DNA of 64,000 nt from NCBI RefSeq assembly GCF_019578655.1, contig NC_063264.1, positions 19,146,429 to 19,210,428 of the forward strand. The letters run 5' to 3'. A model generated the notes under the pieces. It saw only the letters and a list, made by a program, of their open reading frames with translations, did no database searches and was not told where the DNA came from. The translations under genes were made by a program, and so were the position numbers. This document shows positions 44,945 to 55,078 of this stretch, piece after piece. Each line of letters opens with the position of its first letter. The stretch's first letter is position 1. Source of the DNA: Ricinus communis (taxonomy: Eukaryota > Streptophyta > Magnoliopsida > Malpighiales > Euphorbiaceae).

Positions 44945-45274
44945 TTGTTCGTCGAGACAAAGGTTGGAGGCCACACGATAGAAGCATTGTTGGATACCGG
45001 GGCTAACAACAACTTTCTCGAGGCAAAAGAAGTAGAAAGACTTGGCATCAAGTATACGAAGGAGCAAGGGTGGCTTAAGGCTATCAATTCGGCACTGAGT
45101 GAGACATACGGAGTTGCACGAAATGTCAAAGTAAGCCTAGGTGAGTGGTCTGGCCCTTTGGACTTCTCTATTGTTACAATGGATGATTATAAGATGGTGC
45201 TTAGCATAGAGTTCTTAGATAAAGTAAATGCATTCCCACTTCCATTTGCCAACACCATGTGCATCTTGGACTAA
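44945..45274 (+). pseudogene. Element D retropepsin
   Basis: A 109-codon frame carries the protease with a classical active site IEALLDTGANNNFLEAKEVE, then LGEWSGPLDFSIVTMDDYKM and VLSIEFLDKVNAFPLP, a pattern typical of chromoviruses. The catalytic D-T-G is intact. It ends at a TAA, and the connector to reverse transcriptase (45275-45563) contains stops and shifts. Confidence 0.87.
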
Positions 45275-45563
45275 GGGAATACTTGCATGTTACCATTGAC
45301 GCGAGAAGCCACGCTAAAAGCCATGCAAATCTCGGCCATGAAACTATCCAAGGGGGTAAAGAAGGCATAAGCCACATTCCTTGCGATAATAAAGGAGGAA
45401 GTGGAAACCTTGCCGCAAGGCGAAGTGCCTAAAGAGATCACGGGTGTCCTAGCAGTGACGTAATCCCTGCGGAGTTACCAAAGAAGCTCCCACTGAAGAG
45501 AGAGGTGGATCATAAGATTGAGGTAGTAGAAGGTGCAAGCCCGCCTACGCAGTCCCTTATCGC

Positions 45564-46523
45564 ATGACGCCTCCTGAGCTAGAGGATTTGCGGGGGCAAC
45601 TAAAAGAGTTATTGGATGTTGGCTACATTAAGCCATCCAAGGCACCCTATGGAGCACCGGTACTTTTTCAAAAGAAGCATGATGGCTCGCTACGAATGCG
45701 CATTGACTACCGAGCGCTCAATAAGATCACGGTGAAAAATAAGTATCCCATTCCTCTGATTGCAGACTTGTTTGATCAACTTGGTAATGCAAAATGGTTC
45801 ACCAAGCTTGATTCGTGATCGGGTTATTATCAAGTGAGGGTTGCAGAGGGAGATGAGCCTAAAACCGCTTGTGTTATGAGGTATGGAAATTTTGAATTCT
45901 CAATTATGCCTTTCAAACTAATGAATGCTCCTACCACATTTTGTACTTTGTTGAATCGGGTATTCCAACCCTTCTTGGACAAGTTCATTGTAGTGTACTT
46001 GGACGACATTGTGGTGTATAGCAAAATCCTGAAGGAACACATCCAACACCTACGACAAGTTTTCCAAGTGCTAAAAGAAAACGAGTTGTATGTCAAGAAG
46101 GAGAAGTGTGCCTTTGCGAAGCTAGAGGTAATGTTCTTAGGGCATATTATGGGAGGTGGCAAGCTTAGGATGGACAAGGCAAAAGCGCAAGCCATCGAAG
46201 ATTGGGAGCCACCGAGGAAAGTGACTGAGCTGCGTTCTTTCCTTGGCCTCGTCAATTACTACCGAAGATTCATAATGGGTTACTCATTGATCGCGTCCTC
46301 ACTAACTGATTTGTTGAAGAAGAACAAAGTGTGGGATTGGGATGCAAAGTGTCAGAAGGCATTCGAGGGACTCAAGCAAGCGGCAACAGAAGAACCTGTA
46401 TTGGCCTTACCAGATCACACTAAAGCATATGAAATACACACAGATGCTTCAGATTTTGCACTTGGTAGTGTGTTAATGCAAGAGGGTCATCTTGCCAGCC
46501 TCACGAAGCCGCAAGCTCAATGA
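45564..46523 (+). pseudogene. Element D reverse transcriptase, one nonsense codon
   Basis: The frame covers fingers, palm and thumb: [40 protein letters not shown], a TGA at 45816-45818 where Arg is usual, then [20 protein letters not shown], the catalytic [20 protein letters not shown], and [20 protein letters not shown]. The stop fits a CGA-to-TGA change. It continues to the start of RNase H ([18 protein letters not shown]) before losing frame at about 46520. Apart from the single stop the enzyme is well kept. Confidence 0.9.
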
Positions 46524-46795
46524 TCTTTGGCCTTGTTGCATAATCCAAGAGAAGAAGATGACTGCGGTGGTCCATTATTTGTGAACTTGGAGGCATTACT
46601 TGCTCGGGATGAAGTTTATTGTGAAGACTGATAATATGGCGACTAGTTACTTCCTCAAGCAAAAGAAACTGACTCTAAAGCAAGTAAGATGGCAAGAATT
46701 CCTTGTGGAGTTTGACTTTGTGATGGAGTATAAGCCGGGAAAGGCAAACTAAGTGGCTGATGCACTAAGTAGAAAAGGCAGAGTTGGCTTCCATC
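46524..46795 (+). pseudogene. Element D RNase H, C-terminal part
   Basis: In a shifted frame the domain continues as FIVKTDNMATSYFLKQKKLT, then QEFLVEFDFVMEYKPGKAN, a TAA, and VADALS. The middle (around 46530-46600) is garbled by an indel. It links reverse transcriptase to integrase. Confidence 0.82.
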
Positions 46796-47860
46796 ACTAG
46801 CGCCAACTTTCCTTTGGTGGGTCATATCAAGGAGGGACTCGAGCATGACCCACAAGCCAAGAATTTGGTGGAATTGGTGAAGAAGAGGAAGACTCGTCAA
46901 TTCTAGCTAAAGGATGGGGTGCTCGTCACTAAGGGAAATAGAGTCTATGTGCCGAAATGGGAAGGCTTGAGGAAGGCCATCATCAAAGAATGCCATGATT
47001 CAAAATGGGCGGGCCATCCAGGCATGCATCGCACGTTGGCACTTGTGAAGCGTGGATATTATTGGCCCCGGATGCAGGACGACATTGAGCTTTATGTCAA
47101 GACATGTCTTATGTGTCAACAAGACAAGGTGGAGCAAAACAAGCCCGCTGGTTTGTTAGAGCCATTACCGATTCCAAAGAGGCCCTGGGAAAGTATCTCC
47201 ATGGATTTCATCACATGCCTACCGAAGTCTGAAGGATGTAGCAACATTATGGTAGTTGTGGATCACTTTAGCAAATATGGAGTGTTCATCCCTGTGCCTA
47301 CAAAGTTCACGGTCGAGGATGCAGCACGCCTATTTCTCAAACATGTGATGAAATATTGGGGCATACCGAAGACCATTGTCAGCGATCGAGATACTCGCTT
47401 CACTGAAAGGTTTTGGATGGAATTATTCAAGCTCATAGGGTCCGAGCTTAACTTCTCTACAAGCTTTCATCCCCAAACCGATGGACAAACGGAGAGGGTG
47501 AATGCCTTGCTAGAGTTATTCTTGAGGCATTATGTGAGTGCCAACCAAAGTGATTGGGCAAAGTTGCTCGATGTGGCCCAATTCTCATATAAGTTGCAGA
47601 AGAGCGAGTCAATAGGGGCGAGTCCATTCGGCATTGCCACGGGACAACAACCATTGACTCCACACACACTAGCCATGGGGTATAAAGGCCGTAGCCCTGC
47701 AGCCTTCAAGTTTTCCAAAGGATGGCATGAGAAAGTCGACATGGCACGCGCTCATCTAACCAAGGTCGCCAAAAGAATGAAGAAGTTGGCGGATGGAAAG
47801 AGGAGGCACTTGGAGTTTGAGGAGGGAGACTTAGTGATGGTAAAGCTCCTTCCCCATTAA
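46796..47860 (+). pseudogene. Element D integrase
   Basis: After a short piece with a stop at 46904, a clean 313-codon frame (46919-47860) has the HHCC finger (CHDSKWAGHPGMHRTL and CLMCQQDKVEQ) and the catalytic core: SISMDFITCLPKSEG (Asp), KTIVSDRDTRFTERFW (Asp) and HPQTDGQTERVNALLELF (Glu). The C-terminal domain starts LEFEEGDLVMVKLLP and stops at 47858-47860. All three acidic catalytic residues and the finger ligands are visible. It would insert the cDNA; the stop removes the end of the domain from this frame. Confidence 0.9.
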
Positions 47861-48285
47861 AGCCGAAGGTTTGCTAAGGTGCATAAAGGACTAGTAAGGC
47901 GCTACGAAGGTCCTTTTCTAGTGGAGCAATGGGTTGGGAAGCTAGCTTATCGCTTCAAGCTTCCATCGCACTTAGAAATGCACCTTGTATTTCATATGAG
48001 CTTATTGAAGCCCTACCATGAGGATAAGGAAGATCTAAGTAGGGGCGAGTCAAAGAGAGCTCCAACAGCAATCATAACTGTATCCGAGAAGGAAGCCGAA
48101 GAGATAATAGCACATCGGGTCATTATCGAAAAGGGATTCCCATCCAAGCTATGTCGAGTATTTTGTGAAGTGGAAGGGATTGCCCGAAAGTGAAGTTAGT
48201 TGGGAGTATGAGCTCACTTTGTAGAACTTCAAGGATTTAATCGAGGCATATAAGGAGGATGCGACGAGGGTGTCGCCAAAATGAG
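47861..48285 (+). pseudogene. Element D integrase end and chromodomain, frame-shifted
   Basis: The frame at 47879-48193 reads RYEGPFLVEQWVGKLAYRFK (GPY/F module), LEMHLVFHMSLLKPYHED and EKEAEEIIAHRVIIEKG, then loses frame. The next frame continues the chromodomain: EYFVKWKGLPESEVSWEYEL, a TAG where Trp is usual, then NFKDLIEAYKEDATRVSP and a stop at 48285. Chromodomains steer chromovirus integration toward modified chromatin. This identifies D as a chromovirus. Confidence 0.88.
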
Positions 48286-48295
48286 TGGAGGAGAA

Positions 48296-48792
48296 TGTCA
48301 CAGCCTCCAGGTTTCCCCTAGCAACATGAAGGTTTAAAGGCCCAAGACGTCTCCGGAATTCTTTGGAAGGCAGTGGAAGATTCTAAAACATTCTAGAACA
48401 TTCTGGAACCTTCTAGAACATTCTAGAATCATCTTGAAGCATGTAGAATATGTAGATAAGTATGGAATTGTATAGAACATTCTAGATACTTAATCTTAGC
48501 CATTAGATCAAATGTATCCTCATCGTCCATTGAGGAGGTGGAGGCTTATATATAGCTTAGAGATTTCATTTGTAATCATCACGCTTAAACAAGTAAAAGT
48601 TCAATAGAAGAGCAAGAAATTTCTCTCTCTAAAAGCTCTCCAAGCTTTCTTAAGTTCTCTATTGTTCTTCTTGCTATCTTAGCTAGCATTTTGCCTAGCA
48701 TTCGAAGAGTAAGGCCGACTAGCTTACTTATCTGTGTGTAGAAAGTAGCTAGTGCCGCACAGTTCGTTGGTAGAAAGACCAAGCTTGTGACA
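48296..48792 (+). repeat. Element D 3' LTR
   Basis: 497 bp, TGTCAC...GTGACA, preceded by the purine tract GTGGAGGAGAA. It carries a longer heat-shock-element array than the 5' LTR and the same TATA box. The right flank CTCTAAAATC is R1 LTR sequence. Confidence 0.93.
48376..48428 (+). promoter_or_regulatory. Heat shock element array in D 3' LTR (eleven units)
   Basis: Triplets at exact 5-base steps: GAA 48376, TTC 48381, AAA 48386 (one degenerate unit), TTC 48391, GAA 48396, TTC 48401, GAA 48406, TTC 48411, GAA 48416, TTC 48421 and GAA 48426. It has four more units than the 5' LTR array, consistent with expansion of a 10- or 20-base subunit. A TATA box (TTATATATAGC) lies about 120 bases downstream. 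It could drive transcription into the flanking R1 sequence on the plus strand. Confidence 0.8.
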
Positions 48793-50500
48793 GCCTCTAA
48801 AATCTACGGTAAAGAGAATTACCGAGACACTTGATCACTCGGTCAACTCACCTCTAGCTGCCGGAGTCCGATCCACAACCCGAACATGCCCACGGACTCA
48901 TAACAACACGCTGATGATGATTCTAGCTTCTGATCTTTCGATCCGACCCCCGATCATCAAGAGAAATTTATGGACGATCTCGGCCATCGATTTTCAAACG
49001 GAGTCCGATCTCCACGAAACCTATGCCATTGGAAAGCTTGAGCTGAGAGAGTCCATATATGTCTTCTGATCGGCCAAAGCTCGCCGGAACTCTCCGAAAA
49101 TGCCTAAAATTCCTACTGCCCCTATTATTTTCACCTTGCCGGATCTTGCAATTCGGGTAGCCTCAAAGAGTGGCGATGGTCGAAAAAGAAAGCCCAGAAG
49201 TTGCTAATCATTTTGAGCCTAAGAACACCGCAAATGGTTGCCAGAAACTCCATGATCGACGACAAGAAGCAATTCCTAGCCATTTCCATTGCCTGCCAAC
49301 GCTTCCAGCTGCAGCCACCGGCACCAATGAGCTCGCCGACAACAACAGCACCCCTAGCCACCGCCGCCGTACCACGGGCGAGCCTCCTACGCTGCCGCCA
49401 CCGATGGCCGACGCCCTCCTCTCTCTTCTTCTTCTTCTCTTTTTTTTTCTTTTTTTCTGTCCTTCCTTATCGACATTTGGTCCCTGAACTTTTCTTCCTT
49501 ACCATTTAGTCCCTCAACTTTCTAATTACTAACAATTTTGCCTTGTAAAATTTTTGACTAACCCTTCAACTTTTTTTTAGCTTTTCAATTAAGCCCCTAA
49601 CTATTTAATTTGGGCCAAAATAAAATTATTGAAAATATAGAATTACTTATTTACCCTTACTTTTAAAAGTAAATTACCAAAATATCCTTACCGACACATT
49701 TAATTACAAAATATCCAACCATATAAATTTTCATTTAGAACCCCAATTTAAAACAATTTTATTTTAATCCTTACTCCAAAATTAATTGTCAATTTAATCC
49801 TAACACTTCATTAACTTAATTAATCAATTTAGTAACTATTTTCCAATTAAAATCAACACCATTAGCTAATTAAAATTTACTATTCCCCAATAAATTCTCA
49901 CACGACTGACCAGGCCCGTGACTAAGACTAGGAATGGGTAGGCGTAAGGCCACCGAATCCCATAGTAAGTCTGACACTCACTAACTCAATTAAATCTCAT
50001 CTAATATTATTGATGCCACAATTTATCTTAACCATTAAGTTTTACATATTTAATTCGGTCTGCCAAAAGAATTAGGCAAGACAGGAAACTACAATTTAAT
50101 TTATAGTTTCCAAGTAAAACTATAAATATTTTCCAAGTAAAACTTAACACCATTAGCTAATAAAAATGCCTTTTTTCCCAATAATTCTTTATAAAATATC
50201 CTTTACAAATTCTTCCATAATTCTCAAATATAGAATTTAATTTATATATATTCATTTGGGTGAAAAATTTGAAAAACCAAAAATATAATTTATTTCTCAA
50301 ATAATTTATTTAATTAATTTCTTAAAAATCAAACTAATTGGATATGGAAAATAACTTCTTTATTTGTCTAGCATTAAAATTTCCATTTAAATCATTCCAA
50401 ATTAAACCAAATAAAAATAAGTAAAATTAATTTAAATAAAAACTCATTTATTAATTATTATTAACATAATCATTATTAAAGAGAAATTTCGAGTATTACA
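48793..50500 (-). repeat. R1 3' LTR, piece right of element D
   Basis: This matches 57562-58949 of the R1 5' LTR: a GC-rich segment (CTGCCGGAGTCCGATC, GGACGATCTCGGCCATCG, CCAAAGCTCGCCGGA), a pyrimidine tract at 49415-49465 and a long AT-rich part ending GAGTATTACA. At about 49905-50105 it includes a second, partial copy of the R LTR start (CCCGTGACTAAGACTAGG, GGCGTAAGGCCACCGAATCC) flanked by a repeated CACCATTAGCTAAT phrase. It is therefore rearranged. No gene is supported; the 49170-49509 frames lie in the GC-rich and CT-rich part. Confidence 0.72.
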
Positions 50501-51695
50501 TTCTCCCCCCTTAAGAAAAATTCGTCCTCGAATTTTAAAAGAAAAAGGGGTTCACACTAAGACTGAAACTAATAAGAATAGGAATCTCTCATCTCCAGCT
50601 CGGCTTCTCGAGTACTTTTCTCGGCAGAAATATTCAACCACAAGACCCATCAATAAAACTCTTGACCAAAACTGGCAAACCTGAGAATCCGTGATCCTGA
50701 CTTACTGCTCCTTAGAAGTCAAATCTTCACTTACTTCTATACACTGAGGTTGCAACACAAGCAAAAGATCGAAGATACACTTCCTTAACACAGACCTACG
50801 AAATACTGGATTGACTTACGAGAAAGTTTGGTGGCAAGTCTAACTTGAATGCCACCTCATCAAACCTACCGATAATTCCAAGGGTTCCACAGAAGAAGGG
50901 CTAACTTGCGTTCCTTACCAAACCACATCACTTCTTGCACAAGAGACGCCTTAGGATTACATACTCTCTAATACAAATCTCCATGTGCTCCCACTTCGGG
51001 TTCGCACAACTCTTGCTTCCTGAAAGCTGTCTTCAACCGCTTGTGAGAAAAAGAATCTTCTCTGAAAGATCTGGACCAACCCGGGTCCCGCCAAAAATGC
51101 ACTCCCCAAAGTTCCTTACTAATGACGTGTCCCCTTGCACGTACAGAAAATCCTTAACATCCACACCATGTCATCCATCTGGTTGTCATAACCGATACAA
51201 AACCATGCCATCCTGATATAAAATTCCTATTTGACTCAAATCTAGAAGTCTCCTCTATAATCCAACATGGGGTTTACTGCGCAACAGATTCATTCTCACA
51301 GCAACTCAACTTGTCATCCAGAGAATCCCAAGCTACTTAGAAATATTGAATTTTAAAACACTTTATTCTACTTAGAAAAATAAATAGTGTTTGCTTAAGC
51401 TTCTCTGGATTTTAAGCGTCCGAAAATACTCCTACAACCTTTCTTAAGCTCTTACAACCACAAACTCAATCATATATGCTCTCACCTTTGCTCGACTTTC
51501 CACGCATTAACTTCGGTGCTCCTCATTAAGGCAATGCCTGATGCGATAACGAGGAAGTTCATGACATGACTGTAACTACGCTCTACACTAATTCTGACTG
51601 GTAGTGCCCACCATCGAAATAACAACCGAAGCATCCAAGGGCCGCCTGCACTAATCACTTGAAGAAACAACACGAGTCTACCGCGCTTCAAATCT
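50501..51695 (-). pseudogene. R1 internal region: polypurine tract and degenerate integrase/chromodomain
   Basis: The minus-strand tract TTCTTAAGGGGGGAGAA adjoins the LTR start TGTAATACTC. Upstream of it, on the minus strand, are pieces of a chromovirus polyprotein end: FEDEFFLRGENVI across the tract itself, STREAELEMRDSY like a chromodomain end near 50620, DEVAFKLDLPPNF near 50850, and QEVMWFGKERKLA near 50930, like the integrase C-terminal module. Stops and shifts are frequent. The catalytic core, reverse transcriptase, protease and capsid are missing. Confidence 0.6.
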
Positions 51696-54260
51696 CACCA
51701 ACTAGGGTTTCACCATGACTGTGTTGCTCCCCGTGCTGGCCACCACGGGCCGTGCTGAGTTAAATATATAAGAAAAATGAATTTTTCTTAGAGAAGAAAA
51801 AGAGAGGAAAAAGAGTGACATAGAGCCCTGGAGGCTGGTTCGGTTTCTGTACAGTATTGAGTGCAAGAGAGAGTTGCAGTGAGTAAGAATCCCGGAATCG
51901 CAAGGTTCCGAGTGCAAAACAGTAGTGAAGCAATTCAAGAGGCAGTTTGGGAGATTAATCAAAGTGTAGATCCAGATTTGGAGCTGTTCTTCTAATTCGA
52001 GAGAAAAGGGTGTACATGTTTTATTTTCATTATTCTTTCATTGTAATTGATTTCCTAGATTGTTTTAAACATGAACATGTTTAGCTAGACTGATTTAATC
52101 CATTGGGATTTCTTTACTATGTTGGCTTGATATTATATTATTGGATTGTTTGAGTTGGTTTTGTATTCTTCTTGTTTTCAGTATTAATAAGATTATGCAT
52201 TATTCATGAGACATTGTGAATTGTGATGTTTAGATTGCTTTATGAGATTGAGAAATCCGTTTGGCAATTGGAATTTTGAATAACAAGAACTGGTTAATAA
52301 TCGCTTAGAGATAAGGATAATTAACTAGCCGGATTAAGAATTAATAAAGCTTAATAGAGGCGGATTAAAGCTTAATGCTAATTTAAGAATCAATCGTTAG
52401 GAAGAGATTCCAACTTTAGGTTATTAGGTTTAGGAATTCGGTTATCTCGAGAGAGAAACCGAATTCGGTTAAGAATTCGTCCACGGGTAACATAATTAGA
52501 ATCACCGATCCTTTATCTTTTGTTCGGTTGCCAACTAGTTTAGATTCCCTTTGGGTTTGTCTTCTTGTCTTGATTATTTCATTTATCAATTACTCCTGCA
52601 TCTCCCTCGGAACTTAGCTTGTAGTTAATAGTTAGTTTAGAAATTATTCATTATCCATTTTAGGTTAATATAACAAAGAACAAAGGAGTAACTCTGGGCT
52701 TTCACTTTCCCGAGGAATACGACCTTGATACTCGCCATTAGTGCTAGACTGCATCGATAGGTACACTGCCTTAGATTGTAGCTAACACAATTAGCCGCCA
52801 TCAAGTTTTTGTGATGGGCTCTTTATGCAACCTACATCTAAGGCAGTGTACCTATCGATGCAGTCTAGCACTAATGGTGAGTATCAAGGTCGTATTCCTC
52901 GGGAAAGTGAAAGCCCAGAGTTACTCCTTTGTTCTTTGTTATATTAACCTAAAATGGATCATGAATAAATTCTAAACTAACTAATAACTACAAGCTAAGT
53001 TCTGAGGGAGATGCAGGAGTAATTAATAAATGAAATAATCAAGACAAGAAGACAAACCCAAAGGGACTCACCGAACAAAAGATAAAGGATCGGTGAGTCT
53101 AATTATGCTACCCGTGGACAAATTCTTAACCGAATTCCTAAACCTAATAACCTAAAGTTGGAATCTCTTCCTAACGATTGATTCTTAAATTAGCATTAAG
53201 CTTTAATCCGCCTCTATTAAGCTTTGTTAATTCTTAATCCGGCTAGTTAATTATCCTTATCTCTAAGCGATTATTAACCGTTATTCAAAATTCCAATTGC
53301 CAAACGGATTTCTCAATCTCATAAAGCAATCTAAACATCACAATTCACAACGTCTCATGAATAATGCATAATCTTATTAATACTGAAAACAAGAAGAATA
53401 CAAAACCAACTCAAACAATCCAACAATATAATATCAAGCCAACATAGTAAAGAAATCCCAATGGATTAAATCAGTCTAGCTAAACATGTTCATGTTTAAA
53501 ACAATCTAGGAAATCAATTACAATGAAAGACTAATGAAAATAAAACATGTACACCCTTTTCTCTCGAATTGGATGAACAGCTTCAAATCTGGATCTACGC
53601 TTTGATTAATCTCCCAAACTGCCTCTTGAATTGCTCCACTACTGTTTTGCACTCAGAACCTTGCGATTCCGGGATTCTTACTCACTGCAACTCTCTCTTG
53701 CACTCAATACTGTATAGAAACTGAACCAGCCTCCAGGGCTCTATGTCACTCTTTTTCCTCTTTCTCTTTCTTCTCTAAGAAGAATTCATTTTTCTTATAT
53801 ATTTAACTCAGCACGGCCGTGGTCAAGGCCGTGCTGGTCAGCACGGCCGGAGTCCATGCCGTGTTGAAACTGTGGATCTCACCAACTAGGTTTCACCATG
53901 ACCGTGTTGCTCCCCGTGCTGGAGGCCGTGGTGGCTACGGAAACCGTGCTCAAACCATTATTTTGAAGACCAAGTTTCGATGGTTGGTCACGGCTAGAGT
54001 CCAGGCCGTGATGGTCAGCACGGCCTTGACTCAGGCCGTGCTTAATGTGTGCAACGCGGGCTCTTGTCCGATCTTGATGAATTCTCGTCCATTTCCGCAC
54101 GTATTGATCTATAATTGCTTAAACACCGATGATGGTCCTATAAATGTTCCTGAAATGCAAAAGAACACAAAACACGGGTGATCTGGGAATAAAAGCACAA
54201 TAATTGCTAAGAACATACGCAATAATATGCAAGCAAATATGTGTAAAACTATGCTCATCA
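51696..54260. mobile_element. Element G: Athila LTR folded into a long imperfect palindrome
   Basis: The right arm is a complete minus-oriented LTR (52812-54260, TGATGGG...CTCATCA in plus coordinates). The left arm (51758-52803) is a plus-oriented copy of about 1 kb, separated by the eight bases AGTTTTTG. Left of it, 51696-51757 is a short piece in minus orientation again, joined through GGCCGTGCTG. The host words ACCGCGCTTCAAATCT occur on both sides (51680-51695 and 54261-54276). R2, at 60680, has only one related copy. No coding sequence is present. Confidence 0.8.
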
Positions 54261-54473
54261 ACCGCGCTTCAAATCTTACTATCGCTACAACGCTCATTCT
54301 TAACACAACATCAAAGACAAGCTCACGAGAAAAGAATGATAGACTCTCTAACAGTGAAAGCTGAGATACTAGAGTCAATGAAAACAACAAGGCAGACATA
54401 ATCCTAACTCCGCAGTACCAAGAATCTTAACCTAGGTTGAAGGAAATCTAAACCTAAGCTCTGATACCAACTT
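54261..54473 (-). other. R1 5' leader and tRNA-Met primer site
   Basis: This is the remaining R1 internal sequence between element G and the 5' LTR. On the minus strand TTGGTATCAGAGC (54458-54470) lies three bases inside the LTR end CGTAACA, followed by TTAGGTTTAGATTTCC. It matches R2 at 60700-60899. The gag start cannot be read. Confidence 0.75.
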
Positions 54474-55078
54474 TGTTACGACCCGATCTGTGGGCCCATG
54501 ACCGGCACTAGGGAATGGGGAGGCGTAAGGCCACCGAATCTCGTAGTAAGCCTAACACTCACTAACTCAATTAAATCTCATCTAATATTACTGATGCCAT
54601 AATTTATCTTAACCGTTAAATTTTATATATTTAATTCGGTCTGCCAGAAGAATTAGGCGAGACCCGAAACTACAAAAAATGTCACAACTGATAAGTTTAT
54701 TATTTCTACTGCGGAGAACCTAAGATTTTACAAGTTAACATACCAAACCAATTTCATCACCCGCTGATGAAGGAGTTGTGTTGCTAATTAAGAGCGCGGG
54801 AAGACTAGCAATCACTGATCTGAAAAACAGTAAAATTGAGAATGTCAGTCTCGAGAGTGAGTTAAAATCATATATCAAAGGAAAAATAGTTACAAACACT
54901 TCAATAACACATTTATTTAATTTAAAATAAATACTAAGTCACGCAAGAATAAACGTGTCATGTCATGCTTAAATAAATAATTTTCACACTCTACGGGACA
55001 GAGTACCTCAGTAGAAACTTAATCCCAACACTGAACATCTTGACTCTCTCGACTCTCTCTCATTCTAACGGAAGTGCC

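Larger units (their letters stand above)
30228..48792 (+). mobile_element. Element D: chromovirus-type Ty3 retrotransposon with heat-shock-element LTRs
   Basis: A plus-strand element with LTRs of about 0.5 kb, a tRNA-Met primer site, gag with a zinc knuckle, retropepsin, reverse transcriptase, RNase H, integrase and a C-terminal chromodomain. The host part alone is about 5.6 kb, the normal length for a chromovirus; the remaining 13 kb is element E inserted in gag. Only scattered stops and shifts break it, so it is one of the better preserved elements here. The 3' LTR (TGTCAC...GTGACA) is intact. The first dozen bases of the 5' LTR are lost or diverged. Confidence 0.9.

Noticed and set aside
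49131..49509. Overlapping frames near 49200-49500
   Set aside because: Same LTR segment as above; Ser/Pro/Phe-rich translations come from a pyrimidine tract, not from a gene.
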